NCBI GenBank assembly: GCA_050949705.1
Contig: JBMNGG010000006.1
Coordinates: 1-64,000 of the forward strand
Reading direction: 5' to 3'
DNA from: JBMNGG01 sp050949705
GTDB lineage: Bacteria > Bacillota > Thermosediminibacteria > Thermosediminibacterales > Tepidanaerobacteraceae
Length of the DNA: 64,000 nucleotides
This document shows, one piece after another, positions 27,321 to 35,074 of this stretch. The notes under the pieces were generated by a model. The model was not told the origin of the DNA, did not search any database, and was given only the letters and a program-made list of their open reading frames with translations. Numbering within the stretch: position 1 is the stretch's first letter; the number at the start of each line of letters is the position of its first letter. The position numbers and the translations under genes are program-made.

Positions 27321-28780
27321 TTAGAGTCGATAAAGATTTACTTTCAATCCAAGAAGTTAGAAATCTTATTGAGAAAGCCTATAACGCCCAGAAAGTTCTA
27401 GCAACTCTATCACAAGAAGAAATAGATAAAATAGTGAAAGCAATGGCAGAAGAAGGAGCCAGAGCCTCCCAGTGGTTGGCAAAAGTAGCGGCAGAGGAAA
27501 CTGAGATAGGTGTATATGAACACAAAATAATAAAGAATTTGTTTGCTACCAAGAGGGTTTATGAAGTTATTAAAGATTTAAAGACCGTCGGTATAATTCA
27601 TAAAGATGAAAAGAACCGCGTTTATGATATAGCTGAACCGGTTGGCGTAATAGCTGCACTTACACCTACCACTAATCCTACTTCAACTGCCCTGTTCAAA
27701 GCATTAATTGCAATAAAATCACGTAATGCGGTGATTTTCAGCCCTCACCCACGTGCTGTAGATTGTACCAGTCAAGCAGCTGAAATAATGCATAAAGCAG
27801 CAGTCCGTGCAGGAGCTCCTGAGGAAATAATCGGATGCATCAACTTTCCTACTTTAGAGGCAACAAATCTTCTGATGAAACATCCGAAAACCAGCATGAT
27901 TTTAGCTACCGGAGGTAGCGGCATGGTAAAAGCTGCATATAGTTCCGGTAAACCTGCATTCGGTGTTGGCCCAGGCAATGTACCCGCTTATATTGAAAGA
28001 AGTGCTAATGTTAACAAAGCTGTAAAGAACATTATCGATAGTAAGACATTTGATAATGGTACAATATGTTCTTCAGAACAAGCTCTAATATGTGAAAAAC
28101 TCAATAGCCAAAATGTGCGTCAAGCATTAACCGAGCATGGAGGCGCATTTTTAAAACAAGAGGATATACATAAACTGGAGCGTTATGCTTTCCGATGTGA
28201 TGGAAGCTTAAATCCTGATATTGTTGGGAAGCCTGCTACCTATATAGCTGAAAGAGCGGGTATAAAGATTGATTCAAATATCAAAGCGTTAATTGTGGAA
28301 CTAGACGGTGTTGGTATAAACTTCCCTCTTTCACGAGAAAAACTAAGTCCTATCCTAGCTTTCTATGAAGTGGAAAATTGGAAGGAAGCTTGTGAGTTGT
28401 CAAAACAATTGTTGGCATTAGGTGGAATGGGTCATACCTTATCAATACACTCACAAGATCAAGAAGTTATAATGCGTTTTGCATTAGAAAAGCCGGCATC
28501 TAGGATTGTTGTTAATACTCCATCATGTCTAGGTGCAATTGGAGGAACCACAGGTCTTGTACCTTCCCTTACACTAGGGTGTGGGACGCTGGGCGGCAAT
28601 TCAACTTCAGATAATGTAGGACCTATGAACCTAATCAATATAAAAAGACTGGCTTATGAAACCATAAGTCCCGAAGATTTGCAAAGACAACTCTTTTCAA
28701 ACGAAATTAATTCACATAAGAATGAAGAAATAGTAGAAAAGATCGTTACGGAAATCCTTAAGAAAATCTCAAAATGCTAA
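27317..28780 (+). CDS. eutE: CoA-acylating acetaldehyde dehydrogenase EutE
   Basis: 487 residues, aldehyde dehydrogenase superfamily. It oxidises acetaldehyde with NAD and CoA to acetyl-CoA inside the microcompartment. The catalytic cysteine is in GTICSSEQ near residue 251; the nucleotide loop region (TGGSGMVKAAY, GVGPGNVPAY) is present. The N-terminus lacks the extension seen in enterobacterial EutE. Instead the last 18 residues (EEIVEKIVTEILKKISKC) form a predicted amphipathic helix after a polar linker, consistent with a C-terminal encapsulation peptide. It starts within the stop of the preceding gene. Confidence 0.95.
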   Translation: MIRVDKDLLSIQEVRNLIEKAYNAQKVLATLSQEEIDKIVKAMAEEGARASQWLAKVAAEETEIGVYEHKIIKNLFATKRVYEVIKDLKTVGIIHKDEKNRVYDIAEPVGVIAALTPTTNPTSTALFKALIAIKSRNAVIFSPHPRAVDCTSQAAEIMHKAAVRAGAPEEIIGCINFPTLEATNLLMKHPKTSMILATGGSGMVKAAYSSGKPAFGVGPGNVPAYIERSANVNKAVKNIIDSKTFDNGTICSSEQALICEKLNSQNVRQALTEHGGAFLKQEDIHKLERYAFRCDGSLNPDIVGKPATYIAERAGIKIDSNIKALIVELDGVGINFPLSREKLSPILAFYEVENWKEACELSKQLLALGGMGHTLSIHSQDQEVIMRFALEKPASRIVVNTPSCLGAIGGTTGLVPSLTLGCGTLGGNSTSDNVGPMNLINIKRLAYETISPEDLQRQLFSNEINSHKNEEIVEKIVTEILKKISKC

Positions 28781-28794
28781 GGAGGAGAGAAAAA

Positions 28795-29088
28795 ATGGCA
28801 GAAAATCAAATTGCTTTAGGAATGATTGAGACTAAAGGCTTGGTGGCATCTATTGAAGCAGCCGATGCCATGGTAAAAGCCGCAAATGTATTTCTTATTG
28901 GTAAAGAACATGTTGGTGGAGGCCTAGTGTCCGTAATGGTACGGGGTGATGTAGGAGCAGTTAAGGCTGCCACTGACGCAGGAGCTGCTGCTGCAGCGAG
29001 AGTCGGTGAGCTAATCTCCGTACACGTGATACCAAGACCTCACGGTGACGTGGAATATATCCTGCCACGGCTTGAGAAAAAAGAATAA
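28795..29088 (+). CDS. eutM: BMC hexamer shell protein EutM
   Basis: 97 residues, a single canonical BMC domain (LGMIETKGLVASIEAADAM, RGDVGAVKAATDAG, HVIPRPH). EutM-type hexamers make up most of the shell facets. ATG 28795 has AAGGAGGAG seven bases upstream and lies 14 bases after eutE. A ~300-base palindromic region follows it and separates this block from eutT. Confidence 0.95.
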   Translation: MAENQIALGMIETKGLVASIEAADAMVKAANVFLIGKEHVGGGLVSVMVRGDVGAVKAATDAGAAAAARVGELISVHVIPRPHGDVEYILPRLEKKE

Positions 29089-29395
29089 TAGTTTTTCTAT
29101 AAAAGTTACAGAGCGGTTGTCAGGTAATACCGTTCGCTCAAATTTCTTTTTCTATGGTTCTAAGACTCGACTTCTGCAAAAACCTAAAGCTTTAAGCTCA
29201 TTATTAATACTGTTACAGTGATATCTTAAGTTAGTATTACTAAATCAGATGCAATTTCCTTTTCTTGTCACTCCGCGAAAAGCTTCTTACGGCTTTCTTG
29301 AAGTCTTGTCAAGAACCATAACGAAAAATTAATAATTCGCTCTCTGGTATTACCTGATAACCTCGGTTACACGTTCATATAGTTTTTCTTACAAA
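29089..29395. repeat. long imperfect palindrome between eutM and eutT
   Basis: GGTTGTCAGGTAATACC (29115-29131) pairs with GGTATTACCTGATAACC (29346-29362) with one G-U position. TATGGTTCT (29153-29161) pairs with AGAACCATA (29312-29320), and flanking bases align with gaps. All arms share a centre near 29237, where AATACT and AGTATT close the middle. The whole would fold into one hairpin of about 270 bases. No gene or T-rich terminator tail is evident. It could be a MITE-like insertion or an RNA-stability element; no gene is seen in the remaining gap to 29485. Confidence 0.8.
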
Positions 29396-29485
29396 ACAAG
29401 TATTTTCTTGAAAATAACACAAAAAAACTTCTTATAACAGAACTATCGTCTACAGACTTTTTGCAGTATTGGGAGGGTGAACAAT

Positions 29486-30283
29486 GTGAAAGTATTAACT
29501 GAACTTGACCTCCGCACTAACCTCAAAAAAATGGGGCAGATAACGGCATATAAGGTGCCGTCGGGTACTATTCTTACTCCAGCAGCCCGCAGCTTTCTTT
29601 CAGAAAACAAAATAGACATAATTTTTTCCAATGATGATGAAAAAGGACAGAGAGAAGATAAACAAGATATTACTCAAGACTATTCTGTAAGTAATAATAA
29701 GGTGTCAAAAAACAAGAGATATTTTTTGATAGAAGCAGGGGTAAGGATTGACGAAAAACCTGAAGCATATACCCATTTATATGCTAACAATTTAGTACCA
29801 AAATATCATCCTAGAATAAAGCTCAGAGGGAAGATCGATTCTTTGGAAGCACATATCATAATCACACAAACAAAAGCCAAAAAACGCAAAATGGAAAACA
29901 TGGTAAAAGACCTAGAAGACATTTTGACATTAGCTAGAAACATCTTAAGAGCTGAGGTTTTATCAGAGACGTTGGAGGAATTTACTTTAATCGGTCTTAC
30001 AGAACAGGAAATAAGGGAAATATCCCATAATCCCAAAAAAACTCTAGGTATACCCCATTTCATGCCTACACATGAGATGGGAGAAATGATGGCAGAGCTA
30101 AACCTTGTGAGAACACAGGTTAGAGAAACAGAACTTGCTGCTGTTGAAGCCTTTTTCAATCCCACAAAAGGCCTTCAACGAGAGGATATAGTAAAAGCAT
30201 TAAATCGGATGAGTAGCGCTGTATATGTGATAATGTGTCGATTAAAAGCCGGCAAATATGAAAACCAGGGGTTTAAACTATGA
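29486..30283 (+). CDS. eutT: ATP:cob(I)alamin adenosyltransferase EutT
   Basis: 265 residues. It makes the adenosylcobalamin used by EutBC. The first 45 residues carry the EutT/EutQ-type motif TELDLRTNLKK ... GTILTPAARSFL. The rest is the helical transferase domain of Gram-positive EutT (KLRGKIDSLEAHIIITQ, LDIL-type helices, GIPHFMPTHEMG). The Cys-rich CCxxC motif of enterobacterial EutT is absent. GTG 29486 is preferred: GGGAGG lies nine bases upstream, while the GTG at 29477 abuts it and an ATG at 29484 is out of frame. It overlaps pduL by four bases. Confidence 0.88.
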   Translation: MKVLTELDLRTNLKKMGQITAYKVPSGTILTPAARSFLSENKIDIIFSNDDEKGQREDKQDITQDYSVSNNKVSKNKRYFLIEAGVRIDEKPEAYTHLYANNLVPKYHPRIKLRGKIDSLEAHIIITQTKAKKRKMENMVKDLEDILTLARNILRAEVLSETLEEFTLIGLTEQEIREISHNPKKTLGIPHFMPTHEMGEMMAELNLVRTQVRETELAAVEAFFNPTKGLQREDIVKALNRMSSAVYVIMCRLKAGKYENQGFKL

Positions 30284-30915
30284 AAAAGGACGAATTAATA
30301 AACATCATTGTAGAGGAAATTATTGCCCGGGAAACAAGAACACATGTTCCGGTAACTATATCCAACAGGCATGTCCATATAGATGAACAGACGAGAAAGA
30401 TTCTTTTCGGAGAAAATACGCTTAAGGTAAAAAGATTTTTAGGGCAACCAGGTGAATTTGCAGCTGAAGAAACGGTAAAAGTTATTGGACCAAAAGGTCA
30501 TTTTGATAAAGTAAGAATAATTGGTCCTGAGCGAAAAGCGTGTCAAGTAGAACTGTCAGTAGGAGATTGTTTTCACCTTGGAATAGAACCAATTGTGAGA
30601 GATTCCGGTAAATGTGAAGGCACTCCAGGCATATATCTTATGGGACCTTGTGGAGCAGTACAGCTAAAACAGGGAGTTATTGTAGCTAAGCGGCACATAC
30701 ATATGACTCCGGCAGATGCCAAAAAGTTCGGTGTAAAAGACAATCAGATGGTTAGGATCAGATTCAACACGGGAATTCGTCGTGGGATATTAGGTGATGT
30801 ACTCGTAAGAGTCAGCGAAAACTATGCACTTGAATGTCATCTAGATATAGAAGAAGCTAATGCATTAGGTATAAAAAACAATGATACGGTATACATGGAG
30901 ACGGGAGGGATCTAA
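30280..30915 (+). CDS. pduL: PduL-type phosphate acyltransferase
   Basis: 211 residues, two PduL/PTAC repeats: ISNRHVHID (about 23-31) and AKRHIHMTP (about 137-145), whose histidines bind zinc in the family. It converts acetyl-CoA to acetyl phosphate and regenerates CoA inside the compartment; eut literature also names this position eutD. The first 18 residues (KKDELINIIVEEIIARE) form an amphipathic helix typical of an encapsulation peptide. The ATG overlaps the eutT stop. Confidence 0.93.
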   Translation: MKKDELINIIVEEIIARETRTHVPVTISNRHVHIDEQTRKILFGENTLKVKRFLGQPGEFAAEETVKVIGPKGHFDKVRIIGPERKACQVELSVGDCFHLGIEPIVRDSGKCEGTPGIYLMGPCGAVQLKQGVIVAKRHIHMTPADAKKFGVKDNQMVRIRFNTGIRRGILGDVLVRVSENYALECHLDIEEANALGIKNNDTVYMETGGI

Positions 30916-30918
30916 GCT

Positions 30919-31776
30919 ATGTTTTCAATGAACGAGGCTGATGATATTATTTATAGATTGGAAAAAAGCATGATTTCCCCAAGAAACGCCGTAGGAGAGC
31001 TTTATACAGGGATCGACCTAGGCACTGCTTATATGGTCCTTACTATCGTAGATTCTATGGGAAATCCGGTTGCCGGAGCTTATCGTTTTGCTCAGGTAGT
31101 GCGGGATGGAGTGGTTGTAGACTTTACCGGAGCTACAAGGATACTTCGGGAACTTAAAACTGAGATTGAACAAAGATTAGGTAGAGAGCTAACAAAAGGA
31201 GCGGGGGCTTTTCCGCCTAATACGGGCAAAAGTACAGTAAAGTCCCATTTTTACGTGTGTGAAGGTGCAGGTTTTGATGTGATAAATATGGTGGATGAAC
31301 CCACTGCTGCCAATAACGTGCTTAAAATTACAAACGGTGCCGTGGTTGATATAGGCGGTGGAACAACAGGTATCGCCGTTATACAGGATGGTGAAGTAGT
31401 TTATACCGCCGATGAACCTACTGGTGGGACTCATTTTTCCCTTGTTATCGCCGGTGCCAAAAAAATATCTTTTGAAGAGGCAGAAGAATATAAAAAGCAT
31501 CGAAAGAACCAAAGTGAAGTAATGCTTATGGTAAAACCGGTAATTCAAAAGGTAGCAAGTATTATTAAAAATCAGATTAAGGATTTTAAAATATCCAGTG
31601 TCTATCTGGTAGGAGGAACATGCTGTCTTGAAGGCATTGAAAAGGTTATAGAGAGGGAATTGGAAATCCCTACTTTTAAACCCCGTGACCCCTTGCTTGT
31701 AACGCCTTTGGGGATAGCCTTAAGTTGTCTGGGGGTGAAAAGCATTGAATCAAGAAGTGTTGAAGCCTATTATTGA
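30919..31776 (+). CDS. eutJ: EutJ, Hsp70-like protein
   Basis: 285 residues of the actin/Hsp70 ATPase fold: LYTGIDLGTAYMVL near residue 28 and GAVVDIGGGTTGIAV near residue 140. EutJ is a putative chaperone of the microcompartment; its exact role is unsettled. The ATG follows GGGAGGGATC. The last 32 bases overlap the next gene. Confidence 0.92.
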   Translation: MFSMNEADDIIYRLEKSMISPRNAVGELYTGIDLGTAYMVLTIVDSMGNPVAGAYRFAQVVRDGVVVDFTGATRILRELKTEIEQRLGRELTKGAGAFPPNTGKSTVKSHFYVCEGAGFDVINMVDEPTAANNVLKITNGAVVDIGGGTTGIAVIQDGEVVYTADEPTGGTHFSLVIAGAKKISFEEAEEYKKHRKNQSEVMLMVKPVIQKVASIIKNQIKDFKISSVYLVGGTCCLEGIEKVIERELEIPTFKPRDPLLVTPLGIALSCLGVKSIESRSVEAYY

Positions 31777-32551
31777 TACCATTACTAGAGAAGTAATAAA
31801 AAGACTAAAAGATCGAATAAATGAACAAAAAGAGCAGAAGAAAAAACTTCTCTTAGTCTTTACCGGTGGCACTGGCAATTTCGATAAAGTAATGTCTCAA
31901 TTAATAACCCTTTCTCAAGAATACCACTTTTTAGCTCTTTTTACACCAGCATTTGAAAAAGCTATCGGTAGAGAAAAAGTAAGGCAGGATATAGAATTTG
32001 AAGATGTTTCAAAAGAAGGCTTATATGATGCTCTTTCAAAAATCGATACAGTAATATTTCCAACACTTACTCAAAACACTGCTGCCAAAGCATCAATAGG
32101 AATAAGAGATTCATTAGGTAGCGAGGCCTTAGCCTGTGGCCTCTTGCTTAAAAAGAAGGTTATCGCTGTTACTGACTCCATCCCGTTAAGATCCATGCCT
32201 GTTGCTTATGGGCGGATGGTTGGAGAAATACTGAAGCGTTTAGAACAGCTTGGGGTATATATGTGTGAAGGAGAGGAATTATCTGAAATTCTGCTAAAGA
32301 GAAATGATTCTGTATCTATAAAGCAAGCTGTAAATACTACTGCAGCAAAAGAAAGCGTTTCATCAGAAAAATTGACACAAACCGAAGCTTTCGTTTTCGA
32401 AGAAAAAAATCCCGTTACTGCAGATGTAATATATAAAGCTGCTCTAGAGGGTTATGAAAGAATAATACTCAAACCAAAGACCATAGTTACACCAATGGCA
32501 AAAGACACTGCAAAAGACAAGAAAATAACCATTGAATGGGCGGTGAACTAA
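31745..32551 (+). CDS. BMC-associated flavoprotein-like protein
   Basis: 268 residues with a TTG start after GGGGGTGAAAAG. The first ~32 residues form a charged amphipathic helix (LKPIIDTITREVIKRLKD) followed by a Lys/Gln linker, again like an encapsulation peptide. Residues about 36-185 look like a Rossmann-like flavoprotein domain (LLLVFTGGTGNFDKV, SIPLRSMPVAYGRM). The C-terminal 80 residues are polar linker and a short end domain. Related genes occur in clostridial microcompartment loci, but the reaction is not known to me. Confidence 0.65.
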   Translation: MNQEVLKPIIDTITREVIKRLKDRINEQKEQKKKLLLVFTGGTGNFDKVMSQLITLSQEYHFLALFTPAFEKAIGREKVRQDIEFEDVSKEGLYDALSKIDTVIFPTLTQNTAAKASIGIRDSLGSEALACGLLLKKKVIAVTDSIPLRSMPVAYGRMVGEILKRLEQLGVYMCEGEELSEILLKRNDSVSIKQAVNTTAAKESVSSEKLTQTEAFVFEEKNPVTADVIYKAALEGYERIILKPKTIVTPMAKDTAKDKKITIEWAVN

Positions 32552-32824
32552 GTGAAAATATGCAAGGTTAAAGGTAATGTTTGGGCTACTCGAAAAGAGG
32601 CTGCATTAAAAGGTCAGAAGTTTTTGATAGTGGTAAGAATAGATGAAGGTCAAAAGGAAATCGGACCGCCCTTTGTGGCAGTGGACAATATTGGAGCCGG
32701 TGTAGGTGAGCTTGTGATAGTTACCGCTGGTAGTTCTGCCAGGAAAGCATCAGATGAATCATTACCGGTAGATGCAGCAGTTGTAGGTATTATCGATTCA
32801 ATGGATATAGATTCAGGCAGCTAG
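32552..32824 (+). CDS. eutN: BMC vertex protein EutN
   Basis: 90 residues, EutN/CcmL family. It forms pentamers that close the vertices of the shell. Recognisable segments: KVKGNVWATRKEAALKGQKFLIV, AVDNIGAGVGELVIVTAGSSAR, and VVGIID. GTG start one base after the preceding stop, with GGCGGTG upstream. Confidence 0.94.
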   Translation: MKICKVKGNVWATRKEAALKGQKFLIVVRIDEGQKEIGPPFVAVDNIGAGVGELVIVTAGSSARKASDESLPVDAAVVGIIDSMDIDSGS

Positions 32825-32827
32825 GAG

Positions 32828-34180
32828 ATGGTGGATTTGGAAGTTAGGGAAAGATTGAGGGAAATGGGTGTAGTAGGGGCTGGTGGAGCAGGATTTCCCA
32901 CATATGCAAAACTTAAAAGAGAAGGCATTGATTACTATATAGCTAATGGTGCAGAATGTGAACCACTTTTGGATGTAGATAAGGAAATCATGGCACGTTT
33001 TCCGGATAAGGTTTTAAAAGGTCTAAATCATCTAAAAAACTATACTGGAGCACATAAGGCTGTAATAGCATTAAAAGCGAAATACAAAAATGCGGTCAAA
33101 ACATTAAAAGAAGGTCTATCAGATGCCAACATTAATATAGAGCTTTTTGAAATAGGAGATTACTTTCCTGCAGGTGATGAACATGTAATGGTTTATGACA
33201 TAACCGGCAAGGTGGTGCCTGAAGGTGGAATCCCTATTTCAGTTGGAGCAATAGTGAATAACATTGAAACTTTATACAATGCCTATAATGCCATCGAAGA
33301 AAACATGCCTGTTATCGATAAATTCATCACTGTAGGAGGAGATGTAAAAAATCCAATAACCCTAAAAGTTCCGGTGGGTACCAATATTGGTTGGCTGGTG
33401 GATTTTTTAGGCATAGATTACAAGGATAAAGTCATCATCGATGGTGGACCTATGATGGGGAATATTGTAGAGCCTAACTCGTATATTACCAAGTTAACAG
33501 GTGGACTGCTGATATTTTCCAAAGAGCATCCTGCTGTAACTACTAAGATGGCTAGTTTGGAATATATCTTAAAAATGGCAAGGATTGCCTGTATCCAATG
33601 CCGGTATTGCACCGAACAGTGCCCTAGGTATCTTTTAGGTCATGACCTTCAGCCAAGTAAGATTATGCTAACAATGGGATTTAGGCTTACAAATAATTAT
33701 ATAAAGCAGGCGCTTCTTTGCTGCGAGTGTGGTTTGTGTGAGGCTTATTCATGTCCACAGCGTCTTTCGCCTCGGCGAGTAAATGCGGCCATTAAAAAAG
33801 AACTGTCACAAGCCGGTGTAAAATACATAACTGACACTACTGATTTTAAACCACGTGAAGCCAGAGGGTGGCGCAAAATCCCAACAAGCCGGTTAAAAGA
33901 GCGACTGCAGCTTTTAGATTATGACAGGCCTGCATATATGGTTGACGGAAATTTCATAAAACCGCCGGAAGTTCACATTCCTACAAAACAGCATATAGGA
34001 GCTGCGGCACTTCCAATAGTCAGCGCCGGTGAAAAAGTTCACAGAGGGCAAGTAATAGGTAAAGTGCCTGAAGATAAATTGGGCTGTGACATCCATGCCA
34101 GTATAGATGGAACCGTAATTCAAAGTAGTAAGGAAGAAATTGTTATCCGGGGGGAGGAATCTTCATGGAAAGAGCCATAG
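32828..34180 (+). CDS. pduS: PduS-type Fe-S flavoprotein (cobalamin reductase / RnfC-like)
   Basis: Up to 450 residues. RnfC-like NADH/FMN-binding N-terminus (VVGAGGAGFPTYAKL, NGAECEPLL), two 4Fe-4S motifs (CIQCRYCTEQCP and CCECGLCEAYSCP), and a C-terminal barrel-sandwich/biotinyl-like region (GEKVHRGQVIGKV). PduS reduces cobalamin and can recycle NADH in propanediol compartments. The ATG at 32828 touches the GGAG site; the TTG at 32837 has better spacing and gives a family-like N-terminus. It overlaps the next gene (pduT-like) by 16 bases, which fits a PduS-PduT pair. Confidence 0.92.
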   Translation: MVDLEVRERLREMGVVGAGGAGFPTYAKLKREGIDYYIANGAECEPLLDVDKEIMARFPDKVLKGLNHLKNYTGAHKAVIALKAKYKNAVKTLKEGLSDANINIELFEIGDYFPAGDEHVMVYDITGKVVPEGGIPISVGAIVNNIETLYNAYNAIEENMPVIDKFITVGGDVKNPITLKVPVGTNIGWLVDFLGIDYKDKVIIDGGPMMGNIVEPNSYITKLTGGLLIFSKEHPAVTTKMASLEYILKMARIACIQCRYCTEQCPRYLLGHDLQPSKIMLTMGFRLTNNYIKQALLCCECGLCEAYSCPQRLSPRRVNAAIKKELSQAGVKYITDTTDFKPREARGWRKIPTSRLKERLQLLDYDRPAYMVDGNFIKPPEVHIPTKQHIGAAALPIVSAGEKVHRGQVIGKVPEDKLGCDIHASIDGTVIQSSKEEIVIRGEESSWKEP

Positions 34181-34722
34181 GTCTAATAGAAACAATCAGT
34201 ATAGCAGGAGGTATAGAAGCGGCCGATGCTATGGTAAAAAAGGCATCTGTGAAGCTATTTTTAGCTAGACCCATTTGCCCCGGTAAATTCATAGTCTTAA
34301 TTGGCGGTGATGTGGAAGCGGTAAAAAGCTCCTTAAAAGTAGGCAGAGAAAAAGCAGAGCATTATCTCGCCGACTCTATATTAATCTCCCGTGTTCATGA
34401 AGATGTATTTTTGGCACTTGAAGCTGCCGTTGTTATAGAAAATATTAATGACTTAAGGGCATTAGGTATTATAGAGACATTTTCTGTAGCCTCCTGCATC
34501 CTTGCCGCCGACGCGGCAGCAAAGGCTGGTGGGGTGAAACTGGTTGAGATAAGACCCGCTATGGGCTTAGGAGGCAAGTCATATGTGACTATGCTAGGAG
34601 ATGTAAGTGCAGTTCAATCAGCTATAGATGCAGGACGACAAAAGACTGAACCGGAAGGAATGCTGGTAAAAAGTGTAGTGATTCCTTCTGTTGCTAAGGA
34701 AGTATTAAAAGCACTTCTTTAA
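34165..34722 (+). CDS. pduT: PduT-like tandem-BMC shell protein with Fe-S cysteine
   Basis: 185 residues with two BMC domains (IGLIETISIAGGIEAADAM and LGIIETFSVASCILAADAA). The first domain has ICPGKF, matching the cysteine motif of PduT that binds a 4Fe-4S cluster at the trimer pore. PduT is known to interact with PduS and is proposed to pass electrons through the shell. It overlaps pduS, supporting the same partnership in this eut locus. Confidence 0.88.
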   Translation: MERAIGLIETISIAGGIEAADAMVKKASVKLFLARPICPGKFIVLIGGDVEAVKSSLKVGREKAEHYLADSILISRVHEDVFLALEAAVVIENINDLRALGIIETFSVASCILAADAAAKAGGVKLVEIRPAMGLGGKSYVTMLGDVSAVQSAIDAGRQKTEPEGMLVKSVVIPSVAKEVLKALL

Positions 34723-34783
34723 AGCGTGAGTATTTGGGGACGGTTCCAAAATATTCACGGTTTATTTAAAGCACTTCTTTGAG
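34709..34783. repeat. REP-like hairpin flanked by direct repeats
   Basis: GTGAGTATTTGG and CCAAAATATTCAC form an imperfect hairpin around GGACGGTT (34726-34758). It is bounded by two copies of TAAAAGCACTTCTTT or TAAAGCACTTCTTT (the first overlaps the end of pduT, the second lies at about 34766-34779). GGGGACGGTTCC is a common core of palindromes linked to REP-associated tyrosine transposases in Clostridia. It looks like a small insertion that duplicated its target. Confidence 0.6.
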
Positions 34784-34794
34784 GGGGTGAAAAA

Positions 34795-35070
34795 GTGGGC
34801 AAGAAAATCATAACAAAGCAGGATATACAGAAATGGTATTTTGAAGGAATTAAAGAAATTCACGTGGATGATAATACTGTCCTGCTTCCGGGGGCGAAAG
34901 ATGCTCTTATGGCTGCAGGAATTAAGATAAAAGATGGAAAAAGTCAAGAGGAACAAATCTTGAAAACAATAGAAGAGTGTTGTAATGAAAAGGAACTAGA
35001 TAGCTCACTAAGGGATAAAATTATCAAAACCGTTATAGAAAAGTATAAGGCGAAAACGGGAGGTGAGTAA
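34795..35070 (+). CDS. small BMC-locus protein with EutT/EutQ-type N-terminal motif
   Basis: 91 residues, GTG start after GGGGGTGAAAAA. Residues 1-45 (ITKQDIQKWYFEGIKEI ... VLLPGAKDALMAAGIKI) match in pattern the first 45 residues of EutT in this locus and those known at the start of EutQ. No catalytic domain follows; instead there is a linker and a C-terminal amphipathic helix (SLRDKIIKTVIEKYK) that resembles an encapsulation peptide. It lies directly before the second eutB and overlaps the GTG of its longer frame. Function unknown; an adaptor for cargo is an inference. Confidence 0.7.
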   Translation: MGKKIITKQDIQKWYFEGIKEIHVDDNTVLLPGAKDALMAAGIKIKDGKSQEEQILKTIEECCNEKELDSSLRDKIIKTVIEKYKAKTGGE

Positions 35071-35074
35071 AGTC

